Of a stretch of 50,369 nt of DNA, positions 7,246-16,350 are shown one piece after another. The DNA lies in contig JAESPV010000003.1 in assembly GCA_016765495.1 (NCBI GenBank), positions 53,919 to 104,287 on the forward strand, written 5' to 3'. Position numbers and translations under genes: made by a program. Every line of letters starts with the position of its first letter. The first letter of the stretch is position 1. The DNA is from Desulfocapsa sp. GTDB lineage: Bacteria > Desulfobacterota > Desulfobulbia > Desulfobulbales > Desulfocapsaceae. The notes beneath the pieces are model-generated. The model made no database searches. It was not told the origin of the DNA and saw only the letters and a program-made list of their open reading frames with translations.

Positions 7246-7286
7246 CCAGGAGCTTGTCCGAGAATGCCCTTTCGCCCAAACTCTTC
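7246..7286 (+). repeat. Solo arm of a palindromic repeat element
   Basis: CCAGGAGCTTGTCCGAGAAT and the following bases to CTCTTC match the right arm of the complete element at 48569-48715 (read in reverse complement) with one difference. Only one arm is present, placed between the toxin stop and the kinase start. The kinase 5' duplication begins inside this arm. Confidence 0.85.
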
Positions 7287-7451
7287 TTCAGGATAAACAG
7301 GCATTTAATCCTTTGGAATTTTCATATGATTCCCATTTCCAGATTTTCAAATAATTGCAGGATGAAGTATAAAATCCGACTTAGCATACTTCTGTGCGTA
7401 CTGATTATCTTCTCTGCTATCCTTCTCACCCTCAAGGGACAGAGGTTTTAC
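7278..7451 (+). repeat. Copy B of the duplicated kinase 5' region (intact copy)
   Basis: This is the intact counterpart of 6159-6331. It contains the kinase start region and continues into the full gene. The two copies are about 1.12 kb apart and enclose the toxin-antitoxin genes. Confidence 0.9.
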
Positions 7452-9923
7452 CTGAAAAGTATCCAGGGACAGCAGACCGAGCAGCTTGCCAGTGCGATAG
7501 ACAGACTGCTCAATGACCACTACACCGAGCCCTGTCGTCAATTGAGTCTTCAGCCGGTTATCATTGACAATGCAACTCACATAAGTCAACCGGACAATCC
7601 ACAGATTACGGAGCTTCTAAAAATATCCAAAACCATTCTTTCTGCATCTATTGTCTATGTTATGGATAATGAGGGTACGGTAACTGCATCCTCTAAGACC
7701 CCTTCCGGTAAACGGCTTACAGGGAACAATTATAAATTCAGGCCCTATTTTGTAAATGCTGTTAAGGGAAAAAATGCCCGCTATGCTGCCCTTGGAGTTA
7801 CCACCAACCAGAGAGGCCTTTACTTCAGTGCTCCAATATTTGACAGCACCGGTGAGAAACAGCCATTGGGTGTGGTTGTCATCAAAGCGGGTATCCAACG
7901 TGTTCAGGTTGAACTGGACGAGTCTCCTTTACAGCATATTGCGCTTCTGTCCGACACCGGTATTGTTTTTGCAGTTTCAGAAAGAAACAAGGAATGGCTT
8001 TTTCATGCAGGAATGCCTCTTTCACCGGCACAAAAAGATGCACTGCGAAAAAGCCGCCAGTTTGCAAACAATCCCCTGACAGATCTTCCAATTTCCTTTT
8101 CTGGAAAGACTACCAATATAGACGGCATTAACTATCATATTCATAAAACGCCAGTGGCACTTGATGGCTGGCAGCTCGTAAGCCTTGAAAAACAGCAAGA
8201 AAAATATCCTGCAATCCTGGTAATTCTCTTACCGGGTCTTTTGCTCACCTATCTCTTTATCGGTAAAATAAAAGCAAATGAGAATGAGAGATTGCTGAAA
8301 GAAGAGATGGAAGCAGAGATTGTTGAACGAAGATCCATCCAGAAACAGTTGGTGATCGCCAAGGAGGCGGCTGAGGCTGCAAATATAGCCAAAAGTGAGT
8401 TTCTTGCCAACATGAGCCATGAAATTCGTACTCCGATGAACGGTATCATGGGAATGACCAGCCTGGTGTTGGATAGTGAGTTGACAGTAGAACAGCGAAC
8501 GCATCTTGAGATGGTTGATTCCTCGGCCCAGCGGTTACTTACTCTCATTAATAATATCCTTGATTTTTCAAAGATTGAAGCCGGAAAAATGGAGCTGGAA
8601 GAGGTGCCCTTTGTGCTGAATGAAAAGCTCGACGAAATATGCTCCTTAATGGCATTAAAAGCTGAGGCCAGGAAGGTCAGGCTCTCTGTACAGCTCAGGG
8701 ACTCCATACCGGATATTCTTATAGGTGACCCGGATAGGCTGACACAGGTTCTTATCAATCTGGTCAATAATGCGCTGAAATTCACAGAAGGTGGCTCTGT
8801 GAAGATCTTGGTACAATGCAATGAAACCGAATCGGGGACTGTTCTTATGCAATTTGGTGTCCAGGATGACGGCATAGGGATTCCCCTGGAAAAACAGGCA
8901 GTAATTTTTGACTCTTTTTCCCAGGCAGACAGCTCCACTACCCGGAAGTATGGTGGAACCGGTTTGGGGCTGAGTATTTCTTCGCAGCTGGTGCAGTTGC
9001 TTGGCGGAAAGATTTGGCTGGAAAGTGAGGTTGGAAAAGGGTCGACATTCTGGTTTACCGCCCGCTTTGGCATACAAAAAGATGGCGTAGATGAACGATT
9101 TCCGGACCAGGGAATCGTGGTGAATAGTGCTCTTGGCCGTAAGGAAGTTTTGATAAAGCGGAATATTCTGCTCGCAGAAGATGAGGCTATTAATATGTTT
9201 CTTGCAACTGCTCTTCTGGAGCAGGAAGGGATGATTGTTACAGTCGCAAAAAATGGACGTGAAGCCTTTAGTCTGTATTTGTTCAACGATTTTGATTGTA
9301 TTTTAATGGACATCCAGATGCCGGAAATGGACGGGTATCAAACCACTGCTGCCATACGCAGACATGAAAAAAAGTATGGTGGTCATGTTCCGATTGTTGC
9401 CATGACAGCCAACGCCATGCAGGAAGATCGTGAAAAATGTATTGCGGCTGGCATGGATGGTTATATTACAAAACCACTTCATGCCGGAGAAATCTTTAAA
9501 ACCATTGAACAGCAATTACTACACACTGTACTTATTGCCAATGATGATCCTGTCTCCCGGACAACAATAAGTAGATTTTTTACCGACCTGGGATGGCAGG
9601 TGACACTTGCTAAAAATGGGAAACAGGCTCTCTATGAGTGTGATAAATCTCGTTTTGATCTTATCCTTATCGATAATGAGATGCCGGAACTTGATGGTAT
9701 TGAGGTAGTCAGGATCATTCGGGCAAAGGAGGCAGAAACTGGATTCTGTTCTTTCATTATTGCTGTCACCGGACTGGATGCGGAGGAGAGCAAAAATCTT
9801 TGCCTGGCAAACGGTATGGATGGTTTTATTGAAAAACCCATAACAGCCAAAAAGATTGACGAACAAGTTGAGGCATTGTGGAGCCGACGACGAGCTCATG
9901 GTGCTTTCTTTCAAGCACTCTAG
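7326..9923 (+). CDS. Membrane hybrid histidine kinase with Cache-like sensor and two receiver domains
   Basis: A sensor kinase of about 865 residues. A first membrane helix lies at about residues 18-36, then a 255-residue extracytoplasmic region with a Cache/PAS-like look ([38 protein letters not shown]), then a second membrane helix near 296-314. HisKA carries the phosphorylated His at about residue 365 ([12 protein letters not shown]). HATPase_c shows [16 protein letters not shown] and GTGLGLSIS. Two receiver domains follow with phospho-Asp near 662 ([11 protein letters not shown]) and 783 ([11 protein letters not shown]). There is no HPt domain, so phosphotransfer would need a partner protein elsewhere. 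The start may be 7326 (GGA 8 nt upstream) or 7362; a longer frame from 7254 lies inside the repeat arm and is unlikely. Confidence 0.92.
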   Translation: MIPISRFSNNCRMKYKIRLSILLCVLIIFSAILLTLKGQRFYLKSIQGQQTEQLASAIDRLLNDHYTEPCRQLSLQPVIIDNATHISQPDNPQITELLKISKTILSASIVYVMDNEGTVTASSKTPSGKRLTGNNYKFRPYFVNAVKGKNARYAALGVTTNQRGLYFSAPIFDSTGEKQPLGVVVIKAGIQRVQVELDESPLQHIALLSDTGIVFAVSERNKEWLFHAGMPLSPAQKDALRKSRQFANNPLTDLPISFSGKTTNIDGINYHIHKTPVALDGWQLVSLEKQQEKYPAILVILLPGLLLTYLFIGKIKANENERLLKEEMEAEIVERRSIQKQLVIAKEAAEAANIAKSEFLANMSHEIRTPMNGIMGMTSLVLDSELTVEQRTHLEMVDSSAQRLLTLINNILDFSKIEAGKMELEEVPFVLNEKLDEICSLMALKAEARKVRLSVQLRDSIPDILIGDPDRLTQVLINLVNNALKFTEGGSVKILVQCNETESGTVLMQFGVQDDGIGIPLEKQAVIFDSFSQADSSTTRKYGGTGLGLSISSQLVQLLGGKIWLESEVGKGSTFWFTARFGIQKDGVDERFPDQGIVVNSALGRKEVLIKRNILLAEDEAINMFLATALLEQEGMIVTVAKNGREAFSLYLFNDFDCILMDIQMPEMDGYQTTAAIRRHEKKYGGHVPIVAMTANAMQEDREKCIAAGMDGYITKPLHAGEIFKTIEQQLLHTVLIANDDPVSRTTISRFFTDLGWQVTLAKNGKQALYECDKSRFDLILIDNEMPELDGIEVVRIIRAKEAETGFCSFIIAVTGLDAEESKNLCLANGMDGFIEKPITAKKIDEQVEALWSRRRAHGAFFQAL

Positions 9924-9929
9924 GAGTCT

Positions 9930-9943
9930 GGGCAAGCTCCTGG
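9930..9943 (-). repeat. Short inverted match to the repeat-element end
   Basis: On the minus strand these 14 bases read CCAGGAGCTTGCCC, differing at one position from the element end at 7246-7259. It lies just after the kinase stop codon in opposite orientation. Being short, it could be chance. Confidence 0.4.
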
Positions 9944-9974
9944 CACCAGTGTCAGGAACTGGCAACGCTCCCTT

Positions 9975-12074
9975 TCAACGTTCCATATCCCCCTGCATAT
10001 AGACAATAAGCATGGTTTTCTGAATCTTTTTAGCTACGGTTTCAGCAAGGGAACCAAAGAAGAATGTTTTAATGGCAAGTTCCCGGGTAGCACCTATCAC
10101 TACCAAATCACTCTCTTCTGATTCCGTAAGAATAGCCTCAACCCGAGCATCGGTTGCTACGGTTTTTATAGATACGTTCACTTTCTGTTCCTGCCCTGCC
10201 AGCCAGCAGCACAACTCATCCTCTTTTGTCTCAATGACTATCTCCGGCTCTTCAGAATTAAAAAGATAGAGCAGCTTCACCTGGTGCTCTCCAATAAGAT
10301 CAAGAGCCACTATCACCGGATATACTTCTTCCAGATCCGTAAGACTTACAATGGGCACCAGAATTCGTTCAGTATGAACCTGTCCCGAGAAACGGACAAC
10401 AACAACAGGACAGCTTACATTATCTGCAACAACTCCAAGAACATCCTGGCTACTTCCTTTCTCAGGATACCCAAGCACCACAAGCTTTGCGCTATTATAT
10501 TCAATGGCTGCCACAAGACCGGATGTGACAGAATGATCTGGAACAACTTCACTCACCAGCGGATACCCCATACTTGTGACTTCTTTCAACTCACGCTGAA
10601 AGAGAGTGGGCAGGTTTTCTTCAAATCCAGGTTCAACGATACGTATCGCCATGGGAAGACAACGCAAATGGTGGGCAAAAATAGTGGCAAACCTGGCAAT
10701 TCCTGCAACACTTTCATTATTTTTAGTCCCAAAAGCAACCACACCCTTTGATGGAATTTGCGGGCTTAATTTCTTCCATGTCCAGGGAACTATGTCGATT
10801 CCCCGAGGAATCTGAAGCGCGTCATCCTTCACATTTTCTCCGTTTGTCTTCGCTTCAGTTACCCCATGGGCTTCCCCGGCTTGCTGTATAGCAAAACGCA
10901 CCGTTGAGGGTCCCAAAATCTCTGAGATAAAAACACCTGCAAGCACCACGGGAGTTATTATGGCAGAATACGCATCTAGTGCTGGATTGCTCGAAATAAG
11001 AAGAATAAGTCCGATGGCAACTCCTGCTTGAGGAAACAACCCCATACCGACATAGCGCCCCATAACTTGAGGTGCATTTGCAATACGGGAACCGAGGGCT
11101 GCACCACTAATTTTCCCACTGATTCTTGCCAGGAAATACATCACCCCAAGTATTCCTGCTGCCCCCATCTCTTGTATATCCAAATGAGTGCCAGCGAGTG
11201 CAAAAAAGATCACATAAATGGGTGGTTCAAAATTATTGAGTGCTCTAAAAACTCTCACATCACGTTTTGCTTTGTTTACAAGAATAAAACCTGCTGCCAT
11301 TCCGGCAAGCAAAGAAGAAAGCTCAAGAAAGGTGGCCAGTTCACTGCACAGCAACAGAAGGGCAAGCCCCCCTGTCATCATCTCTTCCCTGGTCTTGAGA
11401 TAATGTGACACCAGATCAAGCAGCAGACCCGTTATTATTCCAAGGAGTAAAGACTGACCGATATTGACAAAGCCACTGATAAATACGGAATAGAAAAAAG
11501 CATCGCCAGACTGCCCGATGAGCTGCAGGCAGAAGGCTATCACGAAGCCAAAAATCATAATGGCCAGGCCATTATCGATGGCTACAATGGCAAGAAGACT
11601 TGCGGTAAAGGGGCCGGATGCTTTGAGTTCCCGCGTAACCAGAAGGGTGGCAGCAGGAGCAGTTGCCAGAGCGATGGCTGCAAGCAGAAGAGACAGAGCA
11701 ATATAATTTCTAAGCTCCCAGCCAACAACCTCAATGCCAGTAAAATAGATAGTTAAAAAAACTACACTAAAGACAAAAATAAATGTGCCAATAACTTCAC
11801 ATGCAGCAATCCAGGCTATGGTTCGGAACTGTTCATGAAGTTTTTTAAGTTCAACATGTTCCCCTATACCAAAGGAGATCAGCATGAGCGCGATGCTGGT
11901 AAAATGATCAAGCCCCGCGCCAATGGATGTGCTATTGATAATATTAATACCGGTGGGACCGAGAAAGACCCCGGCAAGAATATAACCGGTTACTGCAGGC
12001 AGGCGGAAATACTGACCGATTTTTGCCACCAGAAGACCGGTGGCAAGCAATAAAGACAACCCCAGCGTAACCAC
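9975..12074 (-). CDS. CPA2-family cation:proton antiporter with C-terminal Usp domains
   Basis: A 699-residue membrane transporter. About residues 1-395 hold some 12 membrane helices in the monovalent cation:proton antiporter-2 pattern (opening LLLATGLLVAKIGQYF, then LPAVTGYILAGVFLGP, ATAPAATLLV, GFILVNKAK). After a linker, about residues 440-699 resemble two universal stress protein folds (SAKLVVLGYPEKGSSQDVLG and SDLVVIGATRELAIKTFFFGS), the second with the G-x-x-x-x-G-S nucleotide-site outline. In KefB-type carriers the C terminus binds NAD through RCK domains; here Usp domains replace them. The start codon is GTG with AGGTGA upstream. It probably exchanges Na+ or K+ for protons under stress or energy control; the ion is not known. 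Confidence 0.88.
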   Translation of the reverse strand: MVTLGLSLLLATGLLVAKIGQYFRLPAVTGYILAGVFLGPTGINIINSTSIGAGLDHFTSIALMLISFGIGEHVELKKLHEQFRTIAWIAACEVIGTFIFVFSVVFLTIYFTGIEVVGWELRNYIALSLLLAAIALATAPAATLLVTRELKASGPFTASLLAIVAIDNGLAIMIFGFVIAFCLQLIGQSGDAFFYSVFISGFVNIGQSLLLGIITGLLLDLVSHYLKTREEMMTGGLALLLLCSELATFLELSSLLAGMAAGFILVNKAKRDVRVFRALNNFEPPIYVIFFALAGTHLDIQEMGAAGILGVMYFLARISGKISGAALGSRIANAPQVMGRYVGMGLFPQAGVAIGLILLISSNPALDAYSAIITPVVLAGVFISEILGPSTVRFAIQQAGEAHGVTEAKTNGENVKDDALQIPRGIDIVPWTWKKLSPQIPSKGVVAFGTKNNESVAGIARFATIFAHHLRCLPMAIRIVEPGFEENLPTLFQRELKEVTSMGYPLVSEVVPDHSVTSGLVAAIEYNSAKLVVLGYPEKGSSQDVLGVVADNVSCPVVVVRFSGQVHTERILVPIVSLTDLEEVYPVIVALDLIGEHQVKLLYLFNSEEPEIVIETKEDELCCWLAGQEQKVNVSIKTVATDARVEAILTESEESDLVVIGATRELAIKTFFFGSLAETVAKKIQKTMLIVYMQGDMER

Positions 12075-12168
12075 GACTAAGTCACCTGCTGCTTGAGAAC
12101 TTCACAGAAAACTCCATCAGGGACGAACAGATACAATTCATCCACACCCTGCTGTGTAAAATTATCAA

Positions 12169-12194
12169 TTGTCACTTGTCACTTGTCACTTGTC
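12169..12194. repeat. Short tandem repeat, 7-nt unit
   Basis: TTGTCAC is repeated about 3.7 times between the antiporter start and the clpA stop. It may allow slippage but has no visible role. Confidence 0.9.
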
Positions 12195-12199
12195 TAGTA

Positions 12200-14467
12200 T
12201 CAACTGTCTTTATAGTTGAAGGTTAATTTCTTCTTACGCAAACCAACTGTTACATGACCACCACCGGTAAGTTCACCAAAAAGAATTTCATCGGTGAGTA
12301 CATCGCCGATTTCCTTTAATATCAAACGGCGTAATGGCCTTGCACCAAAAGAAGGTTCATACCCTTTTTTTGCAAGCCAGTTTCTGGCACTGGCCGTCAA
12401 GCTGATACTAACCTTACGATCAGCAAGCTGAACCTGTAATTCGACCACCATCTTATCAACCACCTTTTCAACTGCCTTTGGTGCAAGTTCCGCAAAAGAG
12501 ATACTCGCATCAAGGCGATTGCGAAACTCGGGAGAAAAAAGATTTCTCAGGGCTTTCTGTTCACGTCCCTTTGTTTCTGCAACAAAACCAATGGGTGCTG
12601 ATGTCATTTCCCGTGCCCCGGCGTTACTTGTCATGATGATAATCACATTCCTGAAATCCGCCCTTCTTCCCGAATTATCAGTGAGGGTGGAATGATCCAT
12701 AACCTGGAGCAGGATGGAAAAAATGTCAGGATGCGCCTTTTCAATTTCATCAAGTAAGAGTACGGAATAGGGATGTTTTCGAATGGCTTCGGTGAGCAAT
12801 CCACCCTGGTCAAAACCAACGTATCCAGGAGGTGCACCAATGAGTCTGGCCACGGCATGTTTCTCCATGTATTCACTCATATCAAAACGTTCAAAATGGA
12901 TGGAAAGCTGTTCTGCAAGCTGCCTCGCAACCTCTGTTTTTCCGACCCCGGTAGGCCCTGCAAAGAGGAAACTTCCCGTTGGGCTGTCAGGATTTCCCAG
13001 ACCTGCCCGGGATCGTTTAACAGCTGTTACCACCGCATCAATTGCATCATCCTGACCGAAAATAACCTCTTTCATCGCTCCAGCCAGTTCTTTTAAAGAG
13101 GAAATTTCGGCATTTGAGCCACTTTTAGCAGGCACCCGTGCCATACGGGAAACAATGGCTTCTACATCCCGAACCTTGACAACCTTGCCAAGTTTTCCGG
13201 CCATGCGAAAAGCAGAACCGACCTCATCCATGATATCAATGGCCTTATCCGGCAAAAACCGGTCATTTATATATCTGTCAGCAAGCTCAGCTGCGGCACG
13301 AATGGCAGGTTTTGAATAGGACACATGATGGTGATTCTCGTAGCGGGACTGCAAACCCGTGAGGATTCGTCTGGTGTCATCAACACTCGGTTCTTCCACA
13401 TCTATTTTTTGGAATCTACGGGAGAGAGCACGATCTTTTTCGATATGATTTTTATACTCTTCATAGGTTGTGGAACCAATACAACGGAGGGTTCCAGCCT
13501 GAAGTGCCGGTTTTAACAGATTGGAGGCGTCCATGGAACCACCACTGGTTGCTCCGGCACCCACGATGGTGTGCATTTCATCGATAAAGAGGATGGCGTT
13601 GTCTTTACGCTCAATTGCAGAGATCACGCCCTTGATCCGCTTTTCAAAATCACCACGGTACTTTGTGCCGGCAACCATATTTCCCATATCAAGCAGATAG
13701 ATATCAACCCCCTGAAGCAGGTCGGGTACCAATGCTTTACTTCCGGCATCACGCGCCACGGTGTCTGCGTGTATAAGCAGAGCCAGACCTTCAGCAATGG
13801 CTGTCTTTCCGACACCAGGTTCACCAACAAGCAAAGGATTATTCTTTCTGCGGCGGCACAGCACCTGCATCATCCGGTTTACTTCAACTTTACGCCCGAT
13901 CAAGGGATCAAGTTTTCCTTTGGCGGCAAGACGCGCATAATTGACGGTGAATTCCTGGAGAATTTTTTCGTCCTTATCATCCTTTTTTTCAGTGCCAGTA
14001 CCACCCGGCATCCTGGGCAAAGGCTCTTTCTGTAAACCCTCCGGCAGGGTGTGAGAAATAAACTCCACCACTGACATTCTACCCAACCCTTCTGAATCAA
14101 GGAAAAAAACTGCATGGGAGTCAGCTTCCGCAAAAATGGAAACCAGCACATCACCGCTGTCCACTTCCTTTTTCCCACAGCTCTGAACATGGGCAACAGC
14201 GCGTTGTAACACCCGGTTAAAGGCAACGGTCTGAGCCGGCTCTCCTTTTACGTAAGCACTTTGAACAGGTAGTTCTCCTGCAAAAAAAGATTCCAGACGG
14301 TGCCTCAAATTACCGGTGGAGCCACCGCATTCCTGAATAATATAACCAGTCAATTCATCATCCAGTAAACCGTACAGCATATGCTCCACAGTAACATATT
14401 CATGATGGTGATTTTTGGCTTCTCGAATGGCCCTTACCAGGGCTGTTTCCAATGCTTTGCTAATCAT
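12200..14467 (-). CDS. clpA: ATP-dependent Clp protease ATP-binding subunit ClpA
   Basis: A 755-residue AAA+ unfoldase that feeds substrates to ClpP. The N domain (about residues 1-150) contains the Clp repeat pattern (EHMLYGLLDDE). The first AAA module has Walker A GEPGVGKTAIAEG near residue 215 and Walker B LFIDEMHTIVGAGA; the second has GPTGVGKTEVARQ near residue 505 and LLLDEIEKAHPDIF. IGAPPGYVGFDQGG is the pore loop region of the second ring. No ClpB-type middle coiled coil is present, which together with the adjacent clpS identifies ClpA. It lies 38 bp downstream of clpS, in the usual clpS-clpA order, so adaptor and unfoldase are probably cotranscribed. Confidence 0.96.
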   Translation of the reverse strand: MISKALETALVRAIREAKNHHHEYVTVEHMLYGLLDDELTGYIIQECGGSTGNLRHRLESFFAGELPVQSAYVKGEPAQTVAFNRVLQRAVAHVQSCGKKEVDSGDVLVSIFAEADSHAVFFLDSEGLGRMSVVEFISHTLPEGLQKEPLPRMPGGTGTEKKDDKDEKILQEFTVNYARLAAKGKLDPLIGRKVEVNRMMQVLCRRRKNNPLLVGEPGVGKTAIAEGLALLIHADTVARDAGSKALVPDLLQGVDIYLLDMGNMVAGTKYRGDFEKRIKGVISAIERKDNAILFIDEMHTIVGAGATSGGSMDASNLLKPALQAGTLRCIGSTTYEEYKNHIEKDRALSRRFQKIDVEEPSVDDTRRILTGLQSRYENHHHVSYSKPAIRAAAELADRYINDRFLPDKAIDIMDEVGSAFRMAGKLGKVVKVRDVEAIVSRMARVPAKSGSNAEISSLKELAGAMKEVIFGQDDAIDAVVTAVKRSRAGLGNPDSPTGSFLFAGPTGVGKTEVARQLAEQLSIHFERFDMSEYMEKHAVARLIGAPPGYVGFDQGGLLTEAIRKHPYSVLLLDEIEKAHPDIFSILLQVMDHSTLTDNSGRRADFRNVIIIMTSNAGAREMTSAPIGFVAETKGREQKALRNLFSPEFRNRLDASISFAELAPKAVEKVVDKMVVELQVQLADRKVSISLTASARNWLAKKGYEPSFGARPLRRLILKEIGDVLTDEILFGELTGGGHVTVGLRKKKLTFNYKDS

Positions 14468-14505
14468 AGTTATAACCTAATTTAAACCTTATATTCTCAA
14501 CACCA

Positions 14506-14808
14506 TCAGATTTTTTCCATGGTGCAACGTAGTGGAAATGCACTCTGCCTCGCCAGATCATGAACGGTAGCCACCTTTGTTTCACATATTTCACGGGTAT
14601 ATATTCCGGCAATGCCGACCCCGTCCTGATGCACATTCATCATTATCTTGCTGGCTTCTGAAGTACTTTTCCTGAAAATTCTTTCCAGAATAGCAATCAC
14701 AAATTCCATGGAGGTGTAATCATCATTATGCAATAATACCTTGTAAAGGGATGGCTCCCGAACCTCACTGCGATCTTTGGTTGCTGTTGATCCTTTTTTA
14801 TCACTCAT
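14506..14808 (-). CDS. clpS: ATP-dependent Clp protease adaptor ClpS
   Basis: A 100-residue adaptor that delivers N-degron substrates to ClpA. YKVLLHNDDYTSMEFVIAIL holds the substrate-pocket Asn-Asp-Asp and the methionine that filters N-terminal residues; HQDGVGIAGIYTREICETK is the second conserved block. The N-terminal tail is disordered and charged, as expected for the part that enters the ClpA pore. I take ATG 14808 as the start because the longer frame would begin at TTG 14856, but the upstream ribosome site is weak. It precedes clpA. Confidence 0.93.
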   Translation of the reverse strand: MSDKKGSTATKDRSEVREPSLYKVLLHNDDYTSMEFVIAILERIFRKSTSEASKIMMNVHQDGVGIAGIYTREICETKVATVHDLARQSAFPLRCTMEKI

Positions 14809-14979
14809 AGTAGATACACTAATCTTTTTTTCTGAACTGTCACCACAGCTCAACAATCTATTCTATTGGGCTTCGCCATATCTTAGCCGTATAACACCTG
14901 TTTTCTACAGAAATGTAATAGGCCCTTACATGCTTTTTTCGTTTATTAAGCATACGGAAAAAGAGTTGAAAATTCAACA

Positions 14980-16350
14980 TTACTGTCTTTTTCCTCTAAG
15001 TAATGTCAAAAAGAGTTCCTCTAACACCAGTTCAGGCGGAAGTGGAGCACCCTTAAGGCGAAATTCAGCCTGTAAAAGCAGGGCCAGCCAGTTTTTCAAT
15101 ACTGTGCAGGAGAACTCCTGAGCCTTACTGAATGACATAAACAGAGCGTAAGGATGCCCTTTCAGCATATCACTCCATTCACCACGTTCTTTTAATGCCG
15201 GAAGATAGACGTTCTGAAAATGTCCGGCATTCATACCGGGCCTCCAGGATGGTTCAGATCCAAGCTGTAGAGATCTGAATATCAACATTTTCCGTAAATA
15301 ATTACGCATGGTAGCAAGGATCGCCAGGCCATGCATCCCCTGATCCTGAAGTCGGTTTAGCAGTACAAGAGTTCGGGCAGCCTGTTTTTTACCAAAGGCA
15401 TCGGTGAGTTCATACAGAGCATCCTCACGAGTTCTCCCCACCATGGCATTCAGATCTTCCACGGTGATTGTTGCACGTTCTCCTGCAAAAAGCGCCAGCT
15501 TTTCGATCTCCATGATCACTGCCACGGGGTGAAAGCCCACCCGTTCGAAAAGAAGTTCCAGTGCCCGGGGAGCTATTTTCTTTTGAAAGCCGGCAAGGCT
15601 TTTTAACACCATCTCCCGCAAAACATCTTTTTGCCCTTTCTGGGCTGCAGCACTCCCTCCTGCGACCACAGAACAATCAACAACCACACCTTCTTTTTTA
15701 ATATAGGTGAATAACTGTTTGCGTTTATCAACGGCTTCGGCAGTGAGCAACAAAACATTGTCTGGCGGAAAACCTCTCTTCAATGCATCCACATATTGTG
15801 CTGCAATATCAGTGGAGCCACCATTTTTTTTTGCTAGAGTGGTAGTGGCGAGCAATTCTGACGTCCAGCTTAAATCTCCTGCTGGTTTTGCAAAAGCAAA
15901 AAGCGTCTGCCACTGAGATCCACTCATGTCATTTAGGTGATCATCAATGCTTAAGCCCGCAATTGCAAAAAAAGAGAGAAGTTGCCTGCAACATGGTATT
16001 TCTTTTTTTGCATCACGCGCCTGCATAACTTTTGCCCAGATAGTTGATGCAACTGTCTTGGAATGAAAAAGCCTGCTGTCCGTCACCCGGAATATTTGAG
16101 TACCGGGCAGAAGACTGAAATTCATCAATTGGCCGAGGGTTTTGCTGCTATCTTCAATATCACCATCAATACTGTTCACAGCACCGCCACCTGGTTGCGC
16201 AAGCAGATATTTTTGAAAACTGTCAGCTGCTTCACGACAGAGATAGCGTTCACCAAAAAAGAGGACTACCTGTGTATTCTTATGCTCATTTTCACCCTGC
16301 CCCATACTTTTCAGCAGTGCAGGAAGCTCTGTACGCTTAATTAATGCCAT
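14980..16350 (-). CDS. holA: DNA polymerase III subunit delta (HolA-like)
   Basis: A 456-residue protein with the HolA layout: an N-terminal AAA+-like domain (VVLFFGERYLCREAADSF near residue 30, with no working P-loop, as is normal in delta), then the lid region and the helical collar domain at the C terminus (GRTREDALYELTDAFGKKQA, HGLAILATMRNYLRKML). Delta opens the sliding clamp as part of the clamp loader. At 456 residues it is longer than the usual 340 or so; the extra length is in the first third (about residues 120-200). The ATG at 16350 overlaps the end of the upstream gene by 14 bp; this start is preferred over an extension to 16467 that would lie inside that gene. Confidence 0.82.
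   Translation of the reverse strand: MALIKRTELPALLKSMGQGENEHKNTQVVLFFGERYLCREAADSFQKYLLAQPGGGAVNSIDGDIEDSSKTLGQLMNFSLLPGTQIFRVTDSRLFHSKTVASTIWAKVMQARDAKKEIPCCRQLLSFFAIAGLSIDDHLNDMSGSQWQTLFAFAKPAGDLSWTSELLATTTLAKKNGGSTDIAAQYVDALKRGFPPDNVLLLTAEAVDKRKQLFTYIKKEGVVVDCSVVAGGSAAAQKGQKDVLREMVLKSLAGFQKKIAPRALELLFERVGFHPVAVIMEIEKLALFAGERATITVEDLNAMVGRTREDALYELTDAFGKKQAARTLVLLNRLQDQGMHGLAILATMRNYLRKMLIFRSLQLGSEPSWRPGMNAGHFQNVYLPALKERGEWSDMLKGHPYALFMSFSKAQEFSCTVLKNWLALLLQAEFRLKGAPLPPELVLEELFLTLLRGKRQ

Noticed and set aside
7254..7325. Longer N terminus for the histidine kinase
   Set aside because: It would begin with TTG inside the palindromic repeat arm and has no ribosome site.
8249..9313. Long open frame (354 codons) antisense to the histidine kinase
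   Set aside because: Serine-rich, no domain pattern and no ribosome site; it mirrors the kinase HisKA/HATPase coding and is a shadow frame.
12169..12194. TTGTCAC tandem repeat as a CRISPR or origin iteron
   Set aside because: Unit of 7 nt, under four copies and no spacers or DnaA boxes; only a simple repeat.
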